Below, piece by piece: positions 17,547-26,276 of a stretch of DNA of 64,000 bases. The notes below the pieces were generated by a model. The model had not been told where the DNA came from, made no database searches, and saw nothing but the letters and a program-made list of their open reading frames with translations. Numbering within the stretch: the stretch's first letter is position 1; every line of letters begins with the position of its first letter. Location of the stretch: contig JACKPC010000002.1 in assembly GCA_024233835.1 (NCBI GenBank), positions 891,001-955,000 of the forward strand. Reading direction: 5' to 3'. Position numbers and translations under genes: made by a program. The DNA is from Leptospiraceae bacterium. Its GTDB lineage: Bacteria; Spirochaetota; Leptospiria; Leptospirales; Leptospiraceae.

Positions 17547-18701
17547 TTATATAGTAGGCTCCAAATCACTTTTCTTACTTGTATTATATTTTGTATTGTA
17601 AAAGATATATACACCCAGTTCTGTCTTGAAAAAAATATACAATAACAATATAATACCCAGAAATATAGATAAAGCAAGATAAGTATTATATTCTTCTTTA
17701 TAGTAAATCTTGCCTTCTCCTATACGCGGAGTTTCTTTCGGACTTATTGGCAATCCATATTTGGCTGCTAATACTTTAATTTGAGTTAGATGGATTACAG
17801 GAACATCCTTCTGTATAAAACGCTTCATAACCGAATCGATCCCTTTTGAACGTCGATTATTTAGACTCAAATTCAAGCCGGGTTGGAAAAGTTTTTTCCC
17901 AGCTTCGCTACCCGTTGAAACAGTTCCTCCTCCCACATTTATATAGGCTTTAATCTTCTCTCCCATAGAAAGCTCTTCAAATATTCTCATATTTCTTTCT
18001 ACCTTTTCCTTCATCCCTGGAAAATTCTCCATTATAGGAATTCCATTTCTTAGCACAGCCTGTTTTAAAAGTCCGATACCCAGATCCGGCATTCCTTTTC
18101 CCGCATCATCTTTCCCACCGAGAGTAGCATAACTTGTCCTGTATGGGAATATCTTCTTATCAAACAGTAACTTTTCAATATCCAGCCAAACAAAATCCGG
18201 GTCATTTGCACCATATTGAGAAGCTGAAGCACTGGTAAGAATTAAAAGCTTTAGATTCAATGCTTTAGCTGCAGCTAATACAGAAATATTCAAAGCCGGA
18301 AAAGAACCAGAAAAACCCACAGCTACAATATCTCCTTCTTTTACATCCGCTTTTTTCAACTGCTCCAATATAACTGCTGCAAAATTTGGGTTTATTGATG
18401 TTTGCTTGGCTTCTAATACTCCGGTTTTACTTGTAACAGGAGTCATAAAGTAGCCAATCATACCGGAATTTGCCGGATCATCTTCCCGGTTTATTTTCAT
18501 GTTTCTTCGTTTTTTTTCCTGTTTTACAGCATTCATAGCCTTACTTGCATAATTCGCTGCTACAATTTTCTTCTTATAATAAGGCTGTTCTTTACGAGAT
18601 AAAAAGAACTCAACCACCATCAATCCTGCCAAAGAAAATACGGATAATATAATTAAAATTGTTTTAGAAATTTCTTTTGGTCGCCAATATATTTCTTTCA
18701 T
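17547..18701 (-). CDS. pgsW: poly-gamma-glutamate system protein PgsW
   Basis: The 384-residue product has a TM helix near the N terminus (15-35) and another near the C terminus (about 345-370), with a large domain between them. That domain has VKEGDIVAVGFSGSFPALNISVLAAAKAL, a YGANDPDFVWLDIEKLL segment and a Gly-rich INVGGGTVSTGSEAG loop. This pattern fits the PgsW proteins found with pgsB and pgsC in Gram-negative and fusobacterial loci. It starts by a 4-base ATGA overlap with pgsC. Its biochemical role is not established. I infer membrane association with the polymer synthase, possibly in place of PgsA/CapA, which is not seen here. Confidence 0.8.
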   Translation of the reverse strand: MKEIYWRPKEISKTILIILSVFSLAGLMVVEFFLSRKEQPYYKKKIVAANYASKAMNAVKQEKKRRNMKINREDDPANSGMIGYFMTPVTSKTGVLEAKQTSINPNFAAVILEQLKKADVKEGDIVAVGFSGSFPALNISVLAAAKALNLKLLILTSASASQYGANDPDFVWLDIEKLLFDKKIFPYRTSYATLGGKDDAGKGMPDLGIGLLKQAVLRNGIPIMENFPGMKEKVERNMRIFEELSMGEKIKAYINVGGGTVSTGSEAGKKLFQPGLNLSLNNRRSKGIDSVMKRFIQKDVPVIHLTQIKVLAAKYGLPISPKETPRIGEGKIYYKEEYNTYLALSIFLGIILLLYIFFKTELGVYIFYNTKYNTSKKSDLEPTI

Positions 18702-19156
18702 ACTTTAAGTTCCTGTCCGAGAAAAATAATTAATAATAAACGCACCAGAACGGAAGCGATAATCAAGGAAGTTGTGGTTTCAATAAAACCCTGCCTATCA
18801 TACCAGATGGCAATGAGACCGGGAATGATATAACCTATAACTCCATACTCTATATTTGGATTATTGTGCAGTAAACTTCCGGCAATGATTCGGATAGTAT
18901 AACCAACCAGATAACCGATAAGCACCATAAATACCGTTCTTCTCTTTCCATATATAATGATGATAGAAGCCAGAACTCTGACCACTACAAAAGTAATAAA
19001 GGCAGCTGCAAGAGTCATCACAATTTCCAATGGCTTACTTAAATGTAATGCCATATAACCGGGAACAATCATCCCTCCGGTAGCTAAACCTAAAAATTCG
19101 GAAAATAATAAACTGACTCCGAGTCCAACACCTATAGAAACTGAAAGTAGATCCAT
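18698..19156 (-). CDS. pgsC: poly-gamma-glutamate biosynthesis protein PgsC/CapC
   Basis: The 152-residue product is almost entirely membrane-embedded, with four to five helices. The N-terminal part IGVGLGVSLLFSEFLGLATGGMIVPGYMALHL is the CapC signature. The end includes IPGLIAIWYDRQGFIETTTSLIIASVLVRLLLI. PgsC forms the polymerising complex with PgsB. It shares one base with the pgsB stop (TAATG) and overlaps pgsW by four bases, so the three are translationally coupled. Confidence 0.92.
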   Translation of the reverse strand: MDLLSVSIGVGLGVSLLFSEFLGLATGGMIVPGYMALHLSKPLEIVMTLAAAFITFVVVRVLASIIIIYGKRRTVFMVLIGYLVGYTIRIIAGSLLHNNPNIEYGVIGYIIPGLIAIWYDRQGFIETTTSLIIASVLVRLLLIIFLGQELKV

Positions 19157-20352
19157 TAAACAGCCTCCTTTACTATACTTCTGTTTTTAAAATATTGAAC
19201 CAACTCAAGCCCCTGGCCTCCAATATTCCCCATTCCCATAATAACCGCCTTTCCATTTATTTTATCAATAATTGCTTCAAAGATTTGCTCACAGGTCTTA
19301 CCCTCAACAAAGGATATTTTCATACTATCAACTCCTCGCTTAACGGCTTCTCTGGCAAAAACAAAAGTTCCTGTTCCCATAAGAATAATATGATCTGCTT
19401 TTTTCCAGGTCACATAAGCTTCTGCTAATTGCCGAGAACGATCCGCCCTATCAACCCTACAATTAAAAATAGCTATTCTTTCTGTGTAATCCTCATATCG
19501 GTTAATTACCATATTCCAAATTCTTTCAGTTGAATCCGGATCATTTGCTGCAAACGCATTCACAAAATAAAAATCTCTTCCAAAAAAAGCTATTTTATAG
19601 GCCACTAATACACCCGGATCCGGTTTAGCTGACCACATTCCTTTTAGAGCGGTTTGTTTATCCACTCCGAAATCTGCGCATACCTTTAAAGCAAGAGCTA
19701 CATTTTCTTTATGCTCTAAATAAGCGAAACCTGCCATATCGTCATCGCTAACAGAAGCTAATTCTTCTTTGCTTACTGCATGAACTGTACTATTCTTTGC
19801 TTCACAGGCTTTTTGAAAAGTGGGAAGATATTTTTCTTCCCCCGTAAAAAATTTCCCTCCCGTACTTACTGTAGCACAAAAGGCTCTGGCAATATCAGCT
19901 TCGGTGGGGCCCATCACGTCTAAGTGATCTGCCCTTACATTTGTTACAACTGAATGAGTTGCCCTAACCAACTTTTCCTCAGATAACTTTTGCAGTAAAG
20001 GTTGTAAAGCCATACATTCAATGACAAGAACATTCGCGCCGGCAGAAGAAGCTGTCCGCATAATTCGAATCTGTTCAATAATGTTTGCCCTTGTATTTCG
20101 AAAAACCGGGTATTCCCTGCCATCGGGAAAAATCATGCGGGGAAGGGTTCCCGTAGTTTTCGCACAGGTAACAATTCCACCGGCCCTTAGTGCAGATGCA
20201 ATAAGTCGCGTAACACTGGACTTTCCACGGGTTCCGTTTACATGAATTCGATTCGGTATTCGATTCAAACTTTTAATATGCAATACATATTCAAGAATCC
20301 CGAAAAAGCTCACTACCGCGACAACAAATAATAAAATATAAAGGTGTATCAC
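19156..20352 (-). CDS. pgsB: poly-gamma-glutamate synthase PgsB/CapB
   Basis: PgsB is an ATP-dependent amide ligase of the Mur ligase superfamily that adds glutamate to the gamma-carboxylate of a growing chain. The 398-residue product has an N-terminal TM helix (2-22). The P-loop is HVNGTRGKSSVTRLIASALR, and later come TNVRADHLDVMGPTEADIA, an Asn/Asp-rich FVNAFAANDPDS loop and the MGMGNIGGQG C-terminal motif. Length and motifs match the family well. It is the first gene of the coupled pgsB-pgsC-pgsW-thioesterase set. Confidence 0.93.
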   Translation of the reverse strand: MIHLYILLFVVAVVSFFGILEYVLHIKSLNRIPNRIHVNGTRGKSSVTRLIASALRAGGIVTCAKTTGTLPRMIFPDGREYPVFRNTRANIIEQIRIMRTASSAGANVLVIECMALQPLLQKLSEEKLVRATHSVVTNVRADHLDVMGPTEADIARAFCATVSTGGKFFTGEEKYLPTFQKACEAKNSTVHAVSKEELASVSDDDMAGFAYLEHKENVALALKVCADFGVDKQTALKGMWSAKPDPGVLVAYKIAFFGRDFYFVNAFAANDPDSTERIWNMVINRYEDYTERIAIFNCRVDRADRSRQLAEAYVTWKKADHIILMGTGTFVFAREAVKRGVDSMKISFVEGKTCEQIFEAIIDKINGKAVIMGMGNIGGQGLELVQYFKNRSIVKEAV

Positions 20353-20424
20353 TGTCTTTTCCTATAGTGAAAATAAGATGAAGAAAATAAACCGCCAAGG
20401 TTTGTATACAAAAAACTAAAATTT

Positions 20425-21558
20425 TCAGGAATTTTTGTTATTTAAGATATCCAGAAATATCCTGTAATAGACTTCCGCTGACTTTTCCCAGCTAAAATCT
20501 TTTAAATCAATTTTAGAAACTTCTTTTCTTTCGCTTAACAAGAGCATACTCTCCAGCCAATCATTCGGCTTTTCAAGGGAATGATAAATGATAGCTTCTT
20601 TTCCAATCTCATGGAAAGTTGGGATATCTGAAACAATCGCTTTTTTTCCATGAGCTAAAGCTTCTAAAAGAGGAATTCCGAATCCTTCGTATTTTGAAGC
20701 AAATAGAAACGCTATCGCTCTCCGGTAAAGATGGTGGAGATCCACATCACTTGCATTTGAAAAAAGAATAATATCTTTATACTTCTCTATATCTCTTTCT
20801 AAATCTTTATAGAAATCTTCAGACTCCCAACCTCTTCTTCCAACAATAACCCAATCACATTTATTTTCTCCGGATCTTTCTCTATAGCTTCTGTAAAGTT
20901 CCAGTAAAAATTTGTAGTTTTTTCTCGGCTCAATTGTTGATACAGAAAGAAAAAATGGGTTTTTGATTTTTTCGATTTCTTCAGAAGGTTTTTGATTCAA
21001 ACAATCTGTAATCTCTTTAAAACTAACACCCGGATAGGCCACATCTGTTTTTTCAAGAGGATATGAAAACAATTTTACCATATCATTTCTTGTTTGCATA
21101 GAATTAGAAATGATAAAATCGGAACGCTTTACCGAATACTTTAAAAAAGTCTGCTGCTGCCATTTTGCAATCGCTCTCATTGTTTCCGGTAAAATATAAA
21201 TCACCGAATCATGATAGGTTAAAACAGCCGGTATTGTAGAAGAAAGAAAGGGAGGAAGAACCTGTTGCGTTCCCCAGAATAAATGTAATTTTAGTTTTTG
21301 CATATAAAACGGAAGATAAAAATTAAAATAAAATCCGCCTTTTTTTGCGATCCAACCCTTTCCTATATGTAAAGTTACATTAGGTAAGTTTAATAATTTC
21401 TCATGACCGAAATGCAAAGGGCGATGTGAAAAAAAATGAAACTCAAATTTTTCCTTTTCCGGAAACCCGATAAGTGTTTCAGCAATTAAGCGTCCTACAC
21501 CCGAAACAGGTGTAGATAAGGGCCTCGCATCAATACCGATATGAAATTTTTTTAGCAT
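20425..21558 (-). CDS. GT4 family glycosyltransferase
   Basis: The 377-residue protein has the GT-B fold. The N-terminal domain begins HIGIDARPLSTPVSGVGRL, typical of mannosyltransferases. The C-terminal domain has FFLSVSTIEPRKNYKFLLELY, VIVGRRGWES and the nucleotide-sugar motif FASKYEGFGIPLLEALAHGK, with the EX7E glutamates. It transfers a sugar, often mannose, to an envelope acceptor; the donor and acceptor are not determined. The start codon shares a base with the stop of the upstream enoyl-CoA hydratase gene (TAATG). Confidence 0.9.
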   Translation of the reverse strand: MLKKFHIGIDARPLSTPVSGVGRLIAETLIGFPEKEKFEFHFFSHRPLHFGHEKLLNLPNVTLHIGKGWIAKKGGFYFNFYLPFYMQKLKLHLFWGTQQVLPPFLSSTIPAVLTYHDSVIYILPETMRAIAKWQQQTFLKYSVKRSDFIISNSMQTRNDMVKLFSYPLEKTDVAYPGVSFKEITDCLNQKPSEEIEKIKNPFFLSVSTIEPRKNYKFLLELYRSYRERSGENKCDWVIVGRRGWESEDFYKDLERDIEKYKDIILFSNASDVDLHHLYRRAIAFLFASKYEGFGIPLLEALAHGKKAIVSDIPTFHEIGKEAIIYHSLEKPNDWLESMLLLSERKEVSKIDLKDFSWEKSAEVYYRIFLDILNNKNS

Positions 21559-22322
21559 TATTGAAACATTGGCCTTCTGGCCTCCACAATGGATCTCATT
21601 CCCTCCTGTCCGTTAGGTGCGGCTATCGTTCTTGAAAATTCGTAAACATCCTCCCGACCTAAAGGTTCCATGATAGGCTTCATATAATCCCGTAAAGTTT
21701 TTTTCATTCCAATAACAGACTCTAAAGCCATATCCTTATAGTTCGAAAAAATTTTATTCAATATTTTTGGAATCTCTTCTTCTTTACCTATTGCATCAAC
21801 AAGTCCGATTTCCAGTGCTTCTTCCGCTTTATAAGCTTTTCCAAAATTTAGAACATCACGAGCTGCACGATAACCCAATAACTCTTTTAAAAAAAATCCG
21901 GTAGCTGAAGGGAAACCCACTCCTATTTTGGATTCAGGAAAACCAAATCTTGCTCTCCCATGCAACATGACACGATAATCCGATACTATAGCCACAACCG
22001 AACCTACTCCCATAACATGTCCATTTATATAGCAAACTATAGGCTTAGGATAAAATGCCAGTTTAAACACAGAGTCTAATACAGGACGGAAAGCTGTTTC
22101 TATTTCTTTTTGAGTTTTTCCGATAAACATAGTGGGTTCAAATCCATTGGAAAAAAATTTCTCATTTTTAGAACTAAGAAAAATTGCCTTTACAGATCTA
22201 TCGTCTTCAACCGCAGATAAACACTTTTCTAATTTAAGAAAAAACTCATCTGTCATTGTGTTTTTCTCATTTGTATTTATAAATACTTCGTGGATAAAAT
22301 CCCTTCGATTTTCTTCAATCAT
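21558..22322 (-). CDS. enoyl-CoA hydratase/isomerase family protein
   Basis: The 254-residue product is a crotonase-fold protein. It shows KAIFLSSKNEKFFSNGFEP, then the oxyanion-hole region PIVCYINGHVMGVGSVVAIVSDYRVM and the RARFGFPESKIGVGFPSATGFFLKELLG segment. The usual second catalytic acid appears as Glu in PESKIG. It probably acts on a fatty acyl-CoA, but crotonase members vary widely in reaction. It is translationally coupled to the glycosyltransferase gene and lies 28 bases after the DUF4139 pair. Confidence 0.87.
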   Translation of the reverse strand: MIEENRRDFIHEVFINTNEKNTMTDEFFLKLEKCLSAVEDDRSVKAIFLSSKNEKFFSNGFEPTMFIGKTQKEIETAFRPVLDSVFKLAFYPKPIVCYINGHVMGVGSVVAIVSDYRVMLHGRARFGFPESKIGVGFPSATGFFLKELLGYRAARDVLNFGKAYKAEEALEIGLVDAIGKEEEIPKILNKIFSNYKDMALESVIGMKKTLRDYMKPIMEPLGREDVYEFSRTIAAPNGQEGMRSIVEARRPMFQ

Positions 22323-22350
22323 ACTACTCTACCTGCTTAATTTATATAAT

Positions 22351-23940
22351 TTATTTAGGTACCGTTACACTATATTCAAGATTTAATTTAACTTTTTTTT
22401 CCGGTTTCAAGTTTACAGTCCAAAAATATATTCCCGAATTCTTAGTTTCTTCTTTTAAACCTGTTGTTGTTTCAGAGGTATTAATTTTAATTTTAATATC
22501 CGAACTTTCTGATACAGGTAAAGTTTGGTATACTTTTACTGTTTCTTCATTTCGTGCAAATGAATCTAATTCAAGTCGAATTTTTTTTATATCTTTTTCT
22601 TCTTCCTTAATTAATCCACTGGTTTTGTTATCTACATAAGTATTATATAATACACGTATATCCGATCTTACTCCCAGAGAGGTTTTAAATTTTTCTCCCG
22701 GAGAAATATAAGAAATTTTTGTTGTTCCAACAAGTCCCTTTTCTCCGAACACGGACACTTCTCCGGCAAGCAAAGGATACGAGGAAGTATTTTGCAAAAA
22801 AGCCTCCTTATATACTTTATTAGAAATTGCCGGAATACACATTAAATTCGTTTTTTTATCAGTAAAAATAGAACGGATTTTAAGTTTATGTGTTTCATTT
22901 GAAGAGTTTAAAGTACTTCTGCCCGGAACTCGAAAAATAATATTTGAACCCTCGTCTGTATCTTTTAAAGCTTTTGTATCTTTTGGAGCTCCGGGAGCTA
23001 CATTGGACTGCTCAGCTTTATCATAAGACTGAGCGTAAGAAAAGTAACTTTTCTTAGTCTTAACTTCTCTTGCACTTAAACGAAGAGCCTTAATTTTTTT
23101 TCGAAACTGTCTTTTAGAAGGTTCTGAAGGAGAAAGACGAACTACCACATCTTTCCAGTCTTCACCTGTTTCCTGTGTAATTTCCGCCATATATTCAATT
23201 TCTATTTTAGCCCCTTCTCTATCATAAAAATTGTAAGTGGGTTTCCAACTGGAACCACTAATTAAATAAGATAATCGAATTGTGTCTGTTTGTTTTGATG
23301 AAGAAGAGTTTAAAATTTTAATCTCTGTTTTTCTTTTTCCTTTCTCTGCAATAGAAACGATCTCCTGAAAATTCTTATCCAGGACTTCTTTTTCTTTTTT
23401 TTCTTCAATCACTCGATTTTCAGTTCGCGTAATTTTCTCTTCCATTTTTAGTAATTCTGTTCTGAGTTTTATGAAATCTACCTGCCAGGAGGAATTAGAA
23501 TTTCCTTCATAAGCAATTCCTCTTGAAACAGAATCCGTGCTCAAATTTTGAAACTCTTTTAGCCTGCGTTTTTCTTCCTCTATGACCTCAATCCTGGCTT
23601 CCAATGCTTTTATTTTTCTTTCAGCCTTCTCTATTTTTTGTTTTAAATCCCTCGCTTCTTCCCTTCCATACTGCAAATCAGGTTCAATAAATGAATTCAA
23701 AGAAGAAACAGAAAGATTCTTATTTTTAAGAAATATAGCTCGTAAGCTGGATTCTTCAAGTTTTAAAGGTAAATCAGTGACAGAAAGACTATACTCTCCC
23801 GGCGGGAATGTAAAAACTCCCTTTCTAGTTATCTGGGCTCTATCATTATAAAGCAAAACTTCATAAATCGGCAACTCATGTCCATTAGAATATATAGATA
23901 TACTTATAAAGCTTAATAATAAAATTAGTAAACGTTTCAT
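22351..23940 (-). CDS. DUF4139 / mucoidy inhibitor MuiA-like protein
   Basis: The 529-residue secreted protein has a signal peptide (1-20). It is followed by the N-terminal DUF4140-type beta domain (YEVLLYNDRAQITRKGVFTFPPGEY), a coiled coil with many Lys/Glu (about 75-205), and the C-terminal DUF4139 domain (210-529). The DUF4139 domain contains the typical YLISGSSWKPTYNFY and ITQETGEDWKDVVVRLSPSEPS motifs. The MuiA family is widespread but functionally undefined. This gene is coupled by TAATG to a longer paralogue just upstream. Confidence 0.85.
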   Translation of the reverse strand: MKRLLILLLSFISISIYSNGHELPIYEVLLYNDRAQITRKGVFTFPPGEYSLSVTDLPLKLEESSLRAIFLKNKNLSVSSLNSFIEPDLQYGREEARDLKQKIEKAERKIKALEARIEVIEEEKRRLKEFQNLSTDSVSRGIAYEGNSNSSWQVDFIKLRTELLKMEEKITRTENRVIEEKKEKEVLDKNFQEIVSIAEKGKRKTEIKILNSSSSKQTDTIRLSYLISGSSWKPTYNFYDREGAKIEIEYMAEITQETGEDWKDVVVRLSPSEPSKRQFRKKIKALRLSAREVKTKKSYFSYAQSYDKAEQSNVAPGAPKDTKALKDTDEGSNIIFRVPGRSTLNSSNETHKLKIRSIFTDKKTNLMCIPAISNKVYKEAFLQNTSSYPLLAGEVSVFGEKGLVGTTKISYISPGEKFKTSLGVRSDIRVLYNTYVDNKTSGLIKEEEKDIKKIRLELDSFARNEETVKVYQTLPVSESSDIKIKINTSETTTGLKEETKNSGIYFWTVNLKPEKKVKLNLEYSVTVPK

Positions 23941-26024
23941 TATATTTCTCCCTGGTTAAATAGTTTTTCCAGGATATGTCCATCCGGTATACTTACTGAG
24001 TAGATAAATTCTAATTTTCGAACTTCTCCGGGTTTTAAATCTAACTGCATTTTTAAAATTCCCCTTTCTTCCTCTTTCATACCTGAAGGTTTTTCCATTA
24101 ACTTTATTTCAACTTTGCTATCTTCCGTAAAGGGAACTCGATCAACAAGAAGAAGAGAAGCCGAACTTTTTTTACGGTTTTTTATCTGAAGTTCCACTGT
24201 GTACTTAATATTTTTTGTTTTTGAAAAAATACCTGAAACCGAGCGAAATTCATTTATTTTTCGTTTTACTTCGATATCTTCATCTCTACCAATATGTAAA
24301 ACAATTTTCTCACCTTTAAGAGTAGTCTGCAATTCTGATTGGGCAATGAAGTCCTGCTCAACATAAATAGCCATAGGTCCCTTTAGAAGTGGTTCTGAGC
24401 TTTTCGAGAACGATGTAGCTACAAGATAGGTTGATTCATCCTGAACCGGCGAAGCCTCATATTTCAAATTGGCCTTCATTTGATAGTCTCCTATCAATAC
24501 CTTACTCAAAGAGTTATCTGAAATAAGAGTTTCTTTTCCCAGGGAACGATACCTGTAATCAGAACCCTTGCTAATAAAATTCAAGGATAATGCATTGAGT
24601 GGTTGTAAACCGGGAATTTTAGAATTCTTTTCCGCGGATGCCCTCTGGTTTAAGTCAGAAATCTCTTTTTCTGCATCATATAACATCTGTCTGTGAACCG
24701 GTTTTAGAAGACGAATTTTAGCTTTCGCTTTTCTCCCTGCATCAAGAACCGTATCAAAATCATTGCTCGAAAAATTACTTCTCTGTTCATTCAAATTTGA
24801 TATAATTTGGCTCAGGTTATCTTCTGCTTGAATAGAATCTGCTGCCATCAAATTATCCTGCAAAATTTGCCGACTTTTTTTCTTTCTCTCTACCTGGATC
24901 TGACCGTAATCAACAATTTTAGAAGATGTTTGAACTGGTTTTGCCGGCTCAGGTGCCATCTCACGTGCAGGCATTTGCTTTCGATCCATTTTTCTCTCAT
25001 CAGCAACTTCATACACATCTTCTTCTTTACTTTCTGCATAAATCCTTGGACTTTCTGTTGCCGTAAGACCTCTTGCAGATGCAGTCTCAGAAAATCCGGA
25101 AGCCCTTCTCCTGGCTGAAGGTTTTTTAGCATACAATTCCTTTTCTTCTACTTCTCTTTCCGCTATTCTTTCTTCTTTTATTCCGGGAAGGGATATATCT
25201 GTGTTTGAAGAAGTTGTAGAAAAAAATAGTCGAACATTCTTCCAATCCTCCCCCGTATTATTTCTCATCACAGCGTACATTAACAAGCGACTCCGATTCT
25301 GTTTTCTATCAACCCGAACTTCATAATACGGAAGCCAGTTCACATCGGAAACCCGATATTCTAACTCAAAGCTAATATTCCCGGAAAGGGAGGTTTCATA
25401 TTCCACCCTGAGAAGAGATACCTCCATCCGCCTGGCATGTTTATAATAATTTAAACGCGTTTCTGCCACTAAAAGCTTCTCATTAAGTTCATCTAATTCA
25501 GACAGTATTTCGATCTCTTTTTTATAATTTTCTGCCAGAATTTGACTCACTACTTTGTTATAATGAATCCAATGTTCTGCTCGAATTTTAATCTCTTCAG
25601 ACTTAATTAAATTTGTTTTCTTCTCCTTCGGTTTAAGATTTTGTAACAAATTTTTATAGTTTTTAATCTCTTCAAATTTACGGTTTAATACCTGTATTTC
25701 CCTCGATAACTTATCGTAGTCTTCCTGGGCCTGCTTTGCTTTTTCATTCTGATAATTTACCTGAATTTTTTTTTCAATGTGTAGCTTTTTAATACGTATC
25801 TTTTCCTTGCCCGGAAAACGAATGGAAATAGAAGATTTCTCAAGCGAAGGAGGAAGTTCATCTATATAAAAGTAGCCTGCCGTTCCGGAAGGATTCCAGT
25901 TTCCCAGTCTTGTAACAAATGCAGAACCCGAAAACACTCGAACTTCTTTAATTTTTGTTTTTAAACTATTCGGATACAAAGAAATTGAAAAGAAAATCAA
26001 AAAATTGACCAGTACAAACTTCAT
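23940..26024 (-). CDS. DUF4139 / MuiA-like protein, longer paralogue
   Basis: The 694-residue secreted protein starts with a signal peptide (MKFVLVNFLIFFSISLYPNS). I chose the ATG at 26024 for this reason; an upstream reading would place 21 charged residues before the signal. Order: N-terminal DUF4140-like beta domain, coiled coil (about 85-205), first DUF4139 part with YRVSDVNWLPYYEVR and NTGEDWKNVRLFFS, then a low-complexity Arg/Ala/Glu insertion (280-400), then the rest of DUF4139. The insertion distinguishes it from the downstream paralogue. The two probably arose by duplication and may form hetero-oligomers through their coiled coils. This is inference. Confidence 0.83.
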   Translation of the reverse strand: MKFVLVNFLIFFSISLYPNSLKTKIKEVRVFSGSAFVTRLGNWNPSGTAGYFYIDELPPSLEKSSISIRFPGKEKIRIKKLHIEKKIQVNYQNEKAKQAQEDYDKLSREIQVLNRKFEEIKNYKNLLQNLKPKEKKTNLIKSEEIKIRAEHWIHYNKVVSQILAENYKKEIEILSELDELNEKLLVAETRLNYYKHARRMEVSLLRVEYETSLSGNISFELEYRVSDVNWLPYYEVRVDRKQNRSRLLMYAVMRNNTGEDWKNVRLFFSTTSSNTDISLPGIKEERIAEREVEEKELYAKKPSARRRASGFSETASARGLTATESPRIYAESKEEDVYEVADERKMDRKQMPAREMAPEPAKPVQTSSKIVDYGQIQVERKKKSRQILQDNLMAADSIQAEDNLSQIISNLNEQRSNFSSNDFDTVLDAGRKAKAKIRLLKPVHRQMLYDAEKEISDLNQRASAEKNSKIPGLQPLNALSLNFISKGSDYRYRSLGKETLISDNSLSKVLIGDYQMKANLKYEASPVQDESTYLVATSFSKSSEPLLKGPMAIYVEQDFIAQSELQTTLKGEKIVLHIGRDEDIEVKRKINEFRSVSGIFSKTKNIKYTVELQIKNRKKSSASLLLVDRVPFTEDSKVEIKLMEKPSGMKEEERGILKMQLDLKPGEVRKLEFIYSVSIPDGHILEKLFNQGEI

Positions 26025-26170
26025 AGATTCTAAATTTTCGACTCTGCAAAAATTGTCTATTGAATATTTTCTCCTGCCAAAACCCAAAAAAACCTGATAT
26101 GTTAAACGGTAAGAGAGACTCCGGAAATAATTTTTTTACTTTTTTAGTCAAAAATTTATTAAATAATAAC

Positions 26171-26235
26171 TTGACAAAAACTTTCTTTCCGTTATGCTAT
26201 TTACGATTTTTTGCGGGAGATTACCGGGTTCTCCC
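26171..26235 (+). promoter_or_regulatory. promoter and 5' hairpin of the recombinase-like gene
   Basis: TTGACA (26171-26176) and TATGCT (26193-26198) make a strong -35/-10 pair with a 16-base spacer. Shortly downstream, GGGAGA (26215-26220) pairs with TCTCCC (26230-26235) around a 9-base loop. The hairpin would lie in the 5' leader, about 40 bases before the start codon at 26277. It has no T-run, so it is not an obvious terminator. Confidence 0.55.
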
Positions 26236-26276
26236 CTCAAAACTACCGGCTTAAAAATTGAGTAATCGAGAGATGG

